This document shows, piece after piece, positions 1 through 7,456 of a stretch of 64,000 nt of DNA. The notes below the pieces were generated by a model, which saw only the letters and a list, made by a program, of their open reading frames with translations, was not told where the DNA came from and searched no databases. The DNA is from Pollutimonas sp036675275 (lineage in GTDB: Bacteria > Pseudomonadota > Gammaproteobacteria > Burkholderiales > Burkholderiaceae_B), in the NCBI GenBank assembly GCA_036675275.1, contig JAKFFG010000025.1, positions 1 to 64,000 on the forward strand, in the 5' to 3' direction. The position numbers and the translations under genes are program-made. Numbering within the stretch: the stretch's first letter is position 1; each line of letters begins with the position of its first letter.

Positions 1-65
1 GCAGAACCCATCAGGGACAGCAGCACAAAGAGGCTGCGCTTACAATCCGGATGTACGGGTGCAAT
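1..65 (-). CDS. possible 5' end of a secreted protein, cut by the window edge
   Basis: Read on the minus strand, the first 56 bases give a frame ending Cys-Lys-Arg-Ser-Leu-Phe-Val-Leu-Leu-Ser-Leu-Met-Gly-Ser, which resembles the start of a Sec signal peptide. No ATG lies in the right place: an ATT after a GAAGG-like site near 66-72, or a GTG at 26, would have to serve. The frame also stays open upstream to about position 290, so this could be chance. Only the left neighbour could settle it. Confidence 0.2.
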   Translation of the reverse strand, partial: MAPVHPDCKRSLFVLLSLMGS

Positions 66-339
66 CGATACCTTCAGATCATCATGAATTGAAAGCTTGG
101 CAAACCGGGGGCGTCCATGTACGTAGGGAGTTCGGCCGACGCCCGGCTGGACGAGGCAGACGCGGAAACAAGCACGCCGTGCCGGACTGCCCCTACTCGC
201 CCCGGACAACGTCATCAGAGCAAGACAGTGCACGAAAGCAAAGTGCCGTAAACACTCGAACCGAAAATGCTCTAGTGAGTGTGGCGCGCCGCCCTGCGCA
301 GGCCGCCCTACGCGGGCCGCCCTACGCGGGCCGCCCCAC
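66..339. other. intergenic region downstream of pyrE
   Basis: I see no supported gene here. A plus-strand frame from 59 runs into pyrE in antisense and is Arg/Ser/Pro-rich, so I treat it as a shadow. The stretch holds a GC-rich tandem repeat next to the pyrE stop codon and presumably the promoter of whatever lies to the left. Confidence 0.5.
301..337. repeat. 14-bp GC-rich tandem repeat after pyrE
   Basis: The unit GGCCGCCCTACGCG occurs at 301-314 and 315-328, followed by a partial copy at 329-337. A degraded copy precedes it at about 287-300. The tract ends two bases before the pyrE stop codon on the minus strand, so it lies in the 3' untranslated region of pyrE. Confidence 0.8.
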
Positions 340-1011
340 TTACACGCCGTATTTCGTCCGGTACGCTGCTACAGCGTCCCGGTGCTCGGCAAGCTGGCTG
401 TCGTTTTCAAGCAGCGCCATGATATCGGCCAGGGACGCAATGCTGACCACCGGTATTCCATACGTATTGGCGACGTCCTGCACTGCCGAATGTGCCGACA
501 AGGCCTCATCCGGGCCCGCGCGTTCCATGCGGTCCAGTGCTATGAGCACCGCGGCAGGCTGTGCGCCCGCCTGGCGGATAATCTCTACCGATTCCCGCAC
601 CGATGTACCGGCGGTGATCACGTCATCGATGATCACGACCCTGCCCTGCAATGGTGCGCCAACCAGAATCCCGCCTTCGCCATGGTCTTTGGCTTCCTTG
701 CGGTTGAACGCAAAGGGAACATCACGGCCGTCCAGCGCGGCGTGATTAGCCAGCGCCACGGCCGTTGCGGTCGACAGGGGTATCCCTTTATAGGCCGGCC
801 CGAACAGCATATCGAAGCCCACGCCCGACTCCACCAGAGCCTGCGCATAAAACTGCGCAAGACGCCCTACGGCGAGTCCCGAATTGAATAAACCTGCATT
901 AAAGAAATAAGGGCTTAATCGCCCTGATTTGACTTTGAATTGACCAAACTTCAAAACGCCTTGTTCCAGGGAAAAACGCACAAAGTCAGTGCGGTAAGAA
1001 GAGTCGGTCAT
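340..1011 (-). CDS. pyrE: orotate phosphoribosyltransferase
   Basis: Catalyses transfer of the phosphoribosyl group from PRPP to orotate, giving OMP in de novo pyrimidine synthesis; cytosolic. The product is 223 residues, normal for the family. The PRPP-binding signature VVIIDDVITAGTS lies near residues 125-137, and FGPAYKGIPL near 70-78 is the usual orotate-site segment. I chose ATG at 1011; a TTG three codons upstream (1020) is possible. No strong Shine-Dalgarno is visible for either. It stands alone, with a LysR gene upstream on the same strand 35 bp away. Confidence 0.95.
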   Translation of the reverse strand: MTDSSYRTDFVRFSLEQGVLKFGQFKVKSGRLSPYFFNAGLFNSGLAVGRLAQFYAQALVESGVGFDMLFGPAYKGIPLSTATAVALANHAALDGRDVPFAFNRKEAKDHGEGGILVGAPLQGRVVIIDDVITAGTSVRESVEIIRQAGAQPAAVLIALDRMERAGPDEALSAHSAVQDVANTYGIPVVSIASLADIMALLENDSQLAEHRDAVAAYRTKYGV

Positions 1012-1045
1012 AATTCGCAAGCAAAAGGAAAACCAATATTATCGG

Positions 1046-1936
1046 TCATAACTGCGGGCCGCCCAAAGCCTGGGTGACAAAATCAATGAATGTACGTACT
1101 TTGGGCGTAAGGTATTTACGGCTGGTATAGGTGGCATACAACTCCTGCGGAGCCTGATGATATTGCGGCAGCACCTGCACCAACCGGCCCGCCGCCAGAT
1201 CGTCATCCACCAGCCAGGCCGGCATGTAGCCTATGCCCACGCCGGCCCGGACGGCATGATACGAATAAGTAGAGTCGTCGGACCTCATCAGCGGGTTCAG
1301 GCGTATAAGCACTTTGCCCTTGGGGCCGTCGAACTCGAAGCCTTCGGAGCCCAGATAGCTGGGCAGGATGCCGCCGTAGTTGGCCAGCGCTGAAATGGTT
1401 TCCGGCACTCCAAAACTATCGAAATAATGGGGGGCCGCCACCAGGTAGAACTGAATGGTGCAAATCTTGCGCACAATCAGATGCAGCGACGGGTCGCGCG
1501 TGACTCGCAGGGCAAGGTCATACCCTTCCGCAGCCAGGTCTACTTTCCGATTTGAAAACCGCAAATCCAGGACCACGTCCGGATATCGCTTCTGGTACGC
1601 CGCAAGCACATCAACGACGCGCGGGTTGGCAAACCATACCGGTGCCGTGACTTTCAGATTCCCGCGCGGCGCCTCGACGCTGCTGCCTATTGCGGCCGCG
1701 GCAAGCTCGAGCATTTCCAGTGCGCTGCGGCATTGTTCGAAATACAAGCTTCCAGCCTCAGTCAGACTCACACGCCGGCTCGTGCGATTCAGCAGGCGTA
1801 CTCCTAGTTCACGCTCCAGATGCGCCAGATGCTTGCTGACCATAGGCGCCGAAAGCGATAGCCTGTCGGCCGCCGCGACAAAGCTGCCCGCATCCGCGAT
1901 TTCACAAAAGACTTTCAGGCTAAGTAAGGTGTCCAT
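1046..1936 (-). CDS. LysR-family transcriptional regulator
   Basis: A 296-residue LTTR. The N-terminal winged HTH (about residues 5-62, with AADRLSLSAPMVSKHLAHLE and LLNRTSRRVSLTEAG) is followed by a LysR substrate-binding domain from about residue 90. It resembles the CrgA/DmlR-like group. It is divergent from the DoxX gene at 2055, with a 118-bp AT-rich gap, the usual arrangement for an LTTR and its target, so the DoxX-dioxygenase pair is its likely regulon. The effector cannot be read from sequence. Confidence 0.92.
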   Translation of the reverse strand: MDTLLSLKVFCEIADAGSFVAAADRLSLSAPMVSKHLAHLERELGVRLLNRTSRRVSLTEAGSLYFEQCRSALEMLELAAAAIGSSVEAPRGNLKVTAPVWFANPRVVDVLAAYQKRYPDVVLDLRFSNRKVDLAAEGYDLALRVTRDPSLHLIVRKICTIQFYLVAAPHYFDSFGVPETISALANYGGILPSYLGSEGFEFDGPKGKVLIRLNPLMRSDDSTYSYHAVRAGVGIGYMPAWLVDDDLAAGRLVQVLPQYHQAPQELYATYTSRKYLTPKVRTFIDFVTQALGGPQL

Positions 1937-2054
1937 TATTTCCCATTAGGAAATGAATCGTTAATAATTTCAACGTATATTTCTTCTCGTTATTCTATTA
2001 AACTTTCTTGCAGTAAATCATTGACTCACCCATCAACATACTATCTGGATAACT

Positions 2055-2459
2055 ATGACGACCAACTCTTGCACCATCTGGACCCCACGCCTGTTAAGCG
2101 TTCTGCGTATTGTCAGCGGTTATTGCCTGCTCTGGCACGGAACCAGCAAGTACTTCGGTTTTCCCGGACCAGCCATCGAGAACTTACAAATTTTTTCCAT
2201 GATGGGTATTGCCGGACTTATTGAATTGGTGGCAGGCGTACTGCTTATCATCGGCCTGTTCACGCGCGGCGCCGCATTTGTTGCGTCCGGTTTTGCTGCC
2301 GCAGCCTACTTTATTGGTCATGTCGCAAGCAAAGGCATGCTCCTGTTTCCAAGCATGAATGGCGGCGAAGCGGCTGTCCTGTTCTGCTTTGTATTCCTGT
2401 ACATCGCCGTTGCCGGCGCGGGCCCGTGGAGCGTAGACGCCCTGCGCAATAAATCGTAA
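2055..2459 (+). CDS. DoxX family inner-membrane protein
   Basis: A 134-residue protein with four hydrophobic segments. The family pattern is visible: LRIVSGYCLLWHGTSKYFG near the N-terminus and GLIELVAGVLLIIGLFTRGAA in the second segment. DoxX-like proteins are small membrane proteins often linked to redox enzymes or quinone metabolism, but no reaction is firmly assigned. The gene precedes a ring-cleavage dioxygenase by 53 bp and faces a LysR regulator, so the two probably form one inducible operon. Confidence 0.88.
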   Translation: MTTNSCTIWTPRLLSVLRIVSGYCLLWHGTSKYFGFPGPAIENLQIFSMMGIAGLIELVAGVLLIIGLFTRGAAFVASGFAAAAYFIGHVASKGMLLFPSMNGGEAAVLFCFVFLYIAVAGAGPWSVDALRNKS

Positions 2460-2471
2460 CGCCATCCGATT

Positions 2472-2500
2472 ACTGGCCCGGCCATCCAGGCCGGGCCAGT
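2472..2500. other. perfect 12-bp intergenic hairpin
   Basis: ACTGGCCCGGCC at 2472-2483 and its exact complement at 2489-2500 flank the five-base loop ATCCA. There is no T-tract, so it is not a standard intrinsic terminator. It sits between the DoxX and dioxygenase genes, just before the dioxygenase ribosome-binding region, and could tune mRNA stability or translation of the second gene. Confidence 0.7.
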
Positions 2501-2512
2501 GAGAATATTATT

Positions 2513-3316
2513 ATGAAACTGCCTGTTTACTTCATCTCGCACGGCGGCGGGCCGTGGCCGTATATTCCTGCCATGCAGGCCGGCAACGCGGCGCTTGCGG
2601 CATCGCTGGTCGACATTCCCAAGCAGATCGGACACAAGCCCAAGGCCATCCTTATGGTATCGGCACACTGGGAAACCAGCGGCACCTTCGGCGTCATGGC
2701 CAATCCACGGCCGCCGATGGTTTATGACTACTACGGTTTTCCCGAGCACACCTATCAAATTCAATACCCCGCCCCCGGCTCGCCCGAGTTGGCAGGGCGC
2801 GTACAACGCCTGTTATTGGACGCCGGGCTGCCCGTCGCCGCCGATACCGAACGCGGCTACGACCACGGCGCTTTCGTGCCCGCCTTCGTCATGTATCCGC
2901 AAGCAGACGTGCCGATGATACAACTGTCTATTGATGCTGGATACGACCCCGCCCTGCACCTTGCCCTGGGCCGCGCCTTGGCCCCTCTGCGTGAAGAAGA
3001 TGTGCTGATTATCGGCAGCGGCCTGAGCTATCATAATCTGCGTCAGATCTACGGCGGTGGAGCCGAAGCTTCGGCGCAGTTCGACGCGTGGCTACAACAT
3101 GCCTTGCTCGGCTCTCCCACACATCAGCGCGCGGCATTACTGCAGGACTGGGCAAACGCGTCGGCAGCCCGCCTGGCTCATCCGCGGGAAGATCACCTGA
3201 TACCCCTCATGGTGGCCGTCGGAGCCGCCGAGCATGACACGGCAAGCTGTGTTTATCATGAGAACCAGGCATTCGCCGGCATTACCGCATCGAGCTTCCG
3301 GTTCGATGCTGCCTGA
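2513..3316 (+). CDS. DODA-type class III extradiol ring-cleavage dioxygenase
   Basis: A 267-residue member of the LigB/4,5-DOPA dioxygenase family, Fe(II) or Zn-dependent enzymes that open catechol-type rings. The candidate metal and catalytic histidines are at the family positions: H10 in SHGGGPW, H52 in SAHWET, H118 in YDHGAF and H174 in GLSYHNL. Length is typical (about 260). Its partner is a DoxX protein, a common pairing. The real substrate is unknown; some relatives act on aromatic catabolites, others are uncharacterised. Confidence 0.9.
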   Translation: MKLPVYFISHGGGPWPYIPAMQAGNAALAASLVDIPKQIGHKPKAILMVSAHWETSGTFGVMANPRPPMVYDYYGFPEHTYQIQYPAPGSPELAGRVQRLLLDAGLPVAADTERGYDHGAFVPAFVMYPQADVPMIQLSIDAGYDPALHLALGRALAPLREEDVLIIGSGLSYHNLRQIYGGGAEASAQFDAWLQHALLGSPTHQRAALLQDWANASAARLAHPREDHLIPLMVAVGAAEHDTASCVYHENQAFAGITASSFRFDAA

Positions 3317-3412
3317 GCCTTCCGGCGTCTGCGGCCCGCATTCAGTTGTCTGCTCACACGGCGCCGAAAACAAGGTTAAAGTCTCACCTTCACCAGACTC
3401 AAGAGTAATACG

Positions 3413-4195
3413 ATGCTACGCGTGATATCCGCCAATCTTAACGGCATCCGGTCGGCCGTCAGCAAAGGCTTTCTGGAATGGATCCCAGGCCAGAATGCCG
3501 ACTTCATCTGCATGCAGGAATTGAAGGCGCAAGTCGACAACATGACGGCCGACATGCTGAATCCACAAGGCTATTACGGCTACTTCCATTATGCGGAGAA
3601 AAAAGGCTATAGCGGCGTGGGCGTGTATGCACGCACCCAGCCGCTGCAGGTCATCGAAGGCCTGGGCGTGCCCGAAATCGACGCCGAAGGACGCTATCTT
3701 GAGCTGGTGTACGACAATTTGTCGGTAATCTCGTTGTACCTGCCGTCAGGCTCCAGCGGCGACCACCGTCAGTCCGCCAAATATACGTTCATGGAGCACT
3801 TTTTTTCACACCTTGCGACGCTCGCCAAATGCGGACGGCAAGTCATATTGTGCGGCGACTGGAACATTGCACACAAAGAGATCGATCTTAAGAACTGGAA
3901 AGGCAACTTGAAGAACAGCGGCTTTCTTCCCGAAGAACGCGCATGGCTCACCAAGGTGCTGGATGAACTCGGCTGGGTTGACGTATATCGCCGCCTTTTC
4001 CCGGATGCCACCGGAGACGCCTATACGTGGTGGAGCAACCGCGGCCAGGCGTGGGCCAAGAATGTAGGATGGCGCATCGACTATCAGATCGCCACACCGG
4101 ACATTGCGGCCACGGCGACTCAGGCGTCCATTTATAAAGAACAACGGTTCAGCGACCACGCGCCCTTGACGGTCGAGTACGACTGGAACGCGTAA
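3413..4195 (+). CDS. xth: exodeoxyribonuclease III (AP endonuclease)
   Basis: A 260-residue ExoIII/APE1-type Mg-dependent nuclease that incises DNA at abasic sites and degrades 3' ends during base excision repair. Hallmarks: N-terminal ISANLNGIRSA, the metal-binding Glu in CMQELKAQ (residue 36), GDWNIAHKEIDLKN in the middle and the C-terminal FSDHAPLTVEYD, which carries the catalytic Asp-His pair. The gene starts with ATG and is preceded by AGAG. It is monocistronic; the gap after it holds an octamer repeat. Confidence 0.95.
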   Translation: MLRVISANLNGIRSAVSKGFLEWIPGQNADFICMQELKAQVDNMTADMLNPQGYYGYFHYAEKKGYSGVGVYARTQPLQVIEGLGVPEIDAEGRYLELVYDNLSVISLYLPSGSSGDHRQSAKYTFMEHFFSHLATLAKCGRQVILCGDWNIAHKEIDLKNWKGNLKNSGFLPEERAWLTKVLDELGWVDVYRRLFPDATGDAYTWWSNRGQAWAKNVGWRIDYQIATPDIAATATQASIYKEQRFSDHAPLTVEYDWNA

Positions 4196-4241
4196 TCAAT
4201 TTTGGCTCCGGCCATTCCGGCGGTTCGGGCCATGGAGGCCT

Positions 4242-4273
4242 TTTGGGCATTTGGGCATTTGGGCATTTGGGCC
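4242..4273. repeat. octamer tandem repeat (4 units)
   Basis: TTTGGGCA is repeated head to tail at 4242-4249, 4250-4257 and 4258-4265, with a fourth copy, TTTGGGCC, at 4266-4273. The tract lies about 113 bp before the ATG of the diguanylate cyclase gene and downstream of xth. Repeats of this kind can vary in number by slippage, which here would change promoter spacing rather than a reading frame. Confidence 0.85.
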
Positions 4274-4385
4274 ATGTGGGCCCGGCCCGCAGGACGCCGC
4301 CGAACTGCTCTTCAGGGTTTCCATTACTATCAAGTAAGTATTTATTACTGCTATCATCCGGCGGTGCGCTTCCGGATCATGGCAG

Positions 4386-6143
4386 ATGAAAGCAACCCAG
4401 CCCAACACTACCCCACGGCTTGAAGCGGCGGCGCATCCAGACGAACGCTACGACATTCTCGCGCGCGTCGCCCGGCGCCATACTGGCGCGTCAACGGCCC
4501 TCATCACCCTGTTCGACGGCACAAGCCACACGCTGCATTCAAGCAGCGGCCCCACTTTCGAACAATCACCGCACAAGCTCGCGCAATTTGCCGATATTGT
4601 CCATGACGGCATCACGTTGATCGTTCCGGATACCTTTGCCGATGAACGCTTTCGCGATCACCCTCTGGTCGTCCGCTATCCTTTCATCCGTTTTTTCACG
4701 GCATCCGCGCTGCTGGACGTCAACGGAACGCGCCTTGGCACTTTGTGCCTGCTCGATAACCAGCCGCGGCACCTGGACAGTGAAGACGTGGCGGCATTGG
4801 AGAATATCCGCCGCCTGGCCAGCCTTCTCGCGGACCAGGAGCAAGCAAGCCCCCGGCAAAGCGAGAATGAACAGCGAATGGCGCTGGCCATAGACGGCAG
4901 CGGCACCGGAATATGGGATCGTGATGTTCGGACCAACGAAATTCACTATTCTGCAGGCTGGAAGGCGATTCTCGGCTACAAAGACTCGGAAATCGGCAAC
5001 CTGATCACCGACAGCTACAAACGGGTTCATCCGGACGACCTGGCCTACGTCCAGGCCACGATACAAGCCCATTTCGACGCCAGGACAAGCAGCTACGAGG
5101 TAGAGCATCGCCTGCGCTGCAAGGACGGCAGCTACAAGTGGGTATCGAGCCGTGGAAAAGTGATCAGCCGTGACAGCGATGGCAAACCGCTGCGCATGAT
5201 CGGCACCACGACTGACATCACGGCACTACGCTCAATGTCAGAGACGCTGCAGCAAACAGTGAATCTCATAACCAACCTGACCAATGAAGTGCCGGGGCTG
5301 GTTTTCCAATATCGCCGATTGCCGAACGGCAGTTCATTCTTTTCTTATGCCAGTGCCGGTATCAAAGATATTTACGAGATAGACGCGGCACAGGTTGCGA
5401 CAAGTGCTGCTGCGCTGGACCAGATCATCCACCGGGACGATCTGGTCGCTTACCACTCATCTCTCGAAGAATCCGCAGCGCGCCTGGAACCGTGGCAATT
5501 CGAATACCGGGTGGTGTTGCCCAAGCAAGGATTGCGTTGGCGGCAAGGTAGCGCACACCCGCAACGGCTGGTCGACGGCAGCACAATGTGGCATGGATTC
5601 ATCACTGACGTGACCGACCGCAAACGTGCGGAGTCGGAATTGCAAATGTTTGCGTCGACCGATTTCCTGACGCAGCTGCCCAATCGCCGCCACTTCATGA
5701 GCGAACTGACAGCAGAGCTGGCCAGAATTCGTCGATACAAGGGAAGGCCGGCCGCCATACTCATGTACGATCTGGATCACTTCAAGTCCATCAATGACAG
5801 TTGGGGACATGCCGTTGGCGACCTGGCGCTCAGGCATTTCGCCGGCCTTCTGCGCGCCGAACTGCGCAGGACGGACGTGGCAGGCCGTGTAGGAGGTGAA
5901 GAGTTTGCGGTTATGCTGCGTTATACCGACCCGGAAGAAGCCATGGACTTCGCACGCCGGGTTCGGCAGCGGCTCGCCGGGGCGCCTTTGATCGATGCGG
6001 GCCGGCAAATTGCCATGACGGTAAGCACGGGCATATCGATCATGAGTGCGCATGACAGCGACGCCGATGCATCGCTGTCTCGCAGCGACACGGCGCTTTA
6101 CCGCGCAAAGACCACTGGACGCAACCGTATCGAATATTACTGA
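4386..6143 (+). CDS. diguanylate cyclase with GAF and two PAS domains
   Basis: A 585-residue sensor enzyme making c-di-GMP from two GTP. From the N-terminus: a GAF domain (about 15-150), a first PAS/PAC (about 155-280, with YKWVSSRGKVISRD and MIGTTTDIT), a second PAS/PAC (about 295-410, ending HGFITDVTDRKRAESEL), then GGDEF (about 415-585). The active-site loop reads GGEEF at 503-507, and the inhibitory I-site RxxD is present as RRTD, five residues before it, so product inhibition is expected. No transmembrane segments are seen: cytosolic sensing, possibly of a haem- or flavin-bound signal. No EAL domain. Start: ATG at 4386, weak Shine-Dalgarno. Confidence 0.95.
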   Translation: MKATQPNTTPRLEAAAHPDERYDILARVARRHTGASTALITLFDGTSHTLHSSSGPTFEQSPHKLAQFADIVHDGITLIVPDTFADERFRDHPLVVRYPFIRFFTASALLDVNGTRLGTLCLLDNQPRHLDSEDVAALENIRRLASLLADQEQASPRQSENEQRMALAIDGSGTGIWDRDVRTNEIHYSAGWKAILGYKDSEIGNLITDSYKRVHPDDLAYVQATIQAHFDARTSSYEVEHRLRCKDGSYKWVSSRGKVISRDSDGKPLRMIGTTTDITALRSMSETLQQTVNLITNLTNEVPGLVFQYRRLPNGSSFFSYASAGIKDIYEIDAAQVATSAAALDQIIHRDDLVAYHSSLEESAARLEPWQFEYRVVLPKQGLRWRQGSAHPQRLVDGSTMWHGFITDVTDRKRAESELQMFASTDFLTQLPNRRHFMSELTAELARIRRYKGRPAAILMYDLDHFKSINDSWGHAVGDLALRHFAGLLRAELRRTDVAGRVGGEEFAVMLRYTDPEEAMDFARRVRQRLAGAPLIDAGRQIAMTVSTGISIMSAHDSDADASLSRSDTALYRAKTTGRNRIEYY

Positions 6144-6158
6144 GGGTAAGCACTGCAA

Positions 6159-6755
6159 ATGAAAACTGTTCATTATTATCTTTCGCCCAAATCGCCATGG
6201 ACCTATTTGGGTCATGACAGACTGCTGGCAATCGCCCAGCGCCATAACGCCGTGGTGCTTGCCAAGCCGATGGATCTTGGCAGTGTCTTTCCGATTTCCG
6301 GCGGACTGCCCTTGGACAAACGGCCACCGCAACGACAGGCCTATCGCATCACCGAGCTGAAACGCTGGTCCGAGTTTCTGCACATGCCCCTCAATATTCA
6401 CCCAAAGTTTTTTCCGGTCGACGATATACCGGCCGCGAAAATGGTGACGACCGCGATCATGGCTGGCGACAACGACGGAGCATTGAAGCTTGTGGGCGCT
6501 TTACTGCGCGGAGTATGGGCACAGGAGCGCGACATTTCGGATCCCGCCACGCTGGTTCAAATCGGCGATGAGTGCGGACTGGACGGCGAGAACCTGTATT
6601 CCAGCAGGGAATCCGCGGCAGACCTGTACCGGCAAAATACGAACGACGCCATTGAGCTGCAGGTGTTCGGCGCACCCTGGTATGAATTCCGCGGGGTTTC
6701 GTATTGGGGACAAGACCGACTGGACTTCCTGGACCGCGCGCTGGCTGAAGAATAG
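6159..6755 (+). CDS. DsbA-fold HCCA isomerase-like protein (kappa GST family)
   Basis: A 198-residue thioredoxin-fold protein of the 2-hydroxychromene-2-carboxylate isomerase group, glutathione-dependent isomerases in naphthalene-type degradation. The N-terminal motif YYLSPKSPWTYLG carries the serine that replaces the DsbA cysteine, and the C-terminal VFGAPWYEF...YWGQDRLDFL is the family's cis-Pro region. Only 15 bp separate it from the GGDEF gene, so co-transcription is likely. No naphthalene genes are nearby, so its substrate is open. Confidence 0.88.
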   Translation: MKTVHYYLSPKSPWTYLGHDRLLAIAQRHNAVVLAKPMDLGSVFPISGGLPLDKRPPQRQAYRITELKRWSEFLHMPLNIHPKFFPVDDIPAAKMVTTAIMAGDNDGALKLVGALLRGVWAQERDISDPATLVQIGDECGLDGENLYSSRESAADLYRQNTNDAIELQVFGAPWYEFRGVSYWGQDRLDFLDRALAEE

Positions 6756-6976
6756 CAAGCGGGGCGGAATGTGATTGTTTATTCCAAATACGGTAATAGT
6801 CCACCCCTATTCCACTAGGAATATTCAAGATTGTTATTAAAAATGGAAATATGAATACGAAAAACTAGGGTTTATCCTGACATCCATTTGTCACATACTG
6901 ACTCCATCGAAACACGCAATGCATTGCAGTCATTTGCACTCCGCGTTATTTCGTCCCTACTTTTATTGGAGCCAGT

Positions 6977-7339
6977 ATGAAAACCCTCGTTACCGCATTG
7001 ATGATTTCCGCAACCGTATTTGCCGGCGCAGCGCAAGCAGCCGATGATTCCACTCTTACCCGCGAACAGGTGATTGCCGAAATGCAAGCAGCCAAATCGA
7101 CGGGATTGGTCAGCACCGGCGAACTGGATTACCCGCCTGCATTCAATTCGGCCAATGACAAAAGCCGTTCGGAAGTCCAAGCCGAACTCGCCGCTGCCAT
7201 CGAAGCCGGTGAAATCACTGTTGGTGAAGAAGCTTATCCTTCCGTAGCTGCCGCCGCCGGCTCAAAAACACGAGCACAAGTGAAGGCGGAACTGTTTGAC
7301 TACGCCGCCGCCCATGCCGGACAACGCGTCGAAGCCTGA
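6977..7339 (+). CDS. DUF4148 domain small secreted protein
   Basis: A 120-residue exported protein. A Sec signal peptide (residues 1-21, ending AGAAQA) is followed by repeats of the DUF4148 kind: LTREQVIAEMQAAKSTG, then KSRSEVQAELAAAIEAGEI, then KTRAQVKAEL, each followed in the first two cases by a YPP/YPS segment. Such proteins are abundant in Burkholderiales; their function is unknown and the location is probably periplasmic. ATG at 6977 follows TTGGAG. A group II intron lies 46 bp beyond its stop, between the gene and its likely terminator. Confidence 0.9.
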   Translation: MKTLVTALMISATVFAGAAQAADDSTLTREQVIAEMQAAKSTGLVSTGELDYPPAFNSANDKSRSEVQAELAAAIEAGEITVGEEAYPSVAAAAGSKTRAQVKAELFDYAAAHAGQRVEA

Positions 7340-7424
7340 CTTCGGGCCGGCAGCCTCACGGCACCAGGCGTGCTGACATAAGCGGATCGAGTAGGGTGAG
7401 GGGTTGCCCCCTCAGCCCTCTCAC

Positions 7425-7456
7425 ACCACCGTACATGCGGTTCCGCATACGGCGGT
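7425..7456 (-). ncRNA. group II intron domain V
   Basis: On the minus strand the sequence runs from ACCGCCGTATGCGG through AA to CCGCATGTACGGTGGT, pairing into a long stem with a GT bulge. The third to fifth bases CGC face a G-U wobble, the expected place for the catalytic triad. It begins directly after the maturase stop codon. Confidence 0.75.

Noticed and set aside
59..745. 228-codon plus-strand frame at the left edge
   Set aside because: It is antisense to pyrE over more than half its length and is Arg/Ser/Pro-rich, typical of a GC-rich shadow frame.
5457..6401. 314-codon minus-strand frame
   Set aside because: Fully antisense to the diguanylate cyclase and the HCCA isomerase-like gene, both with clear domain motifs.
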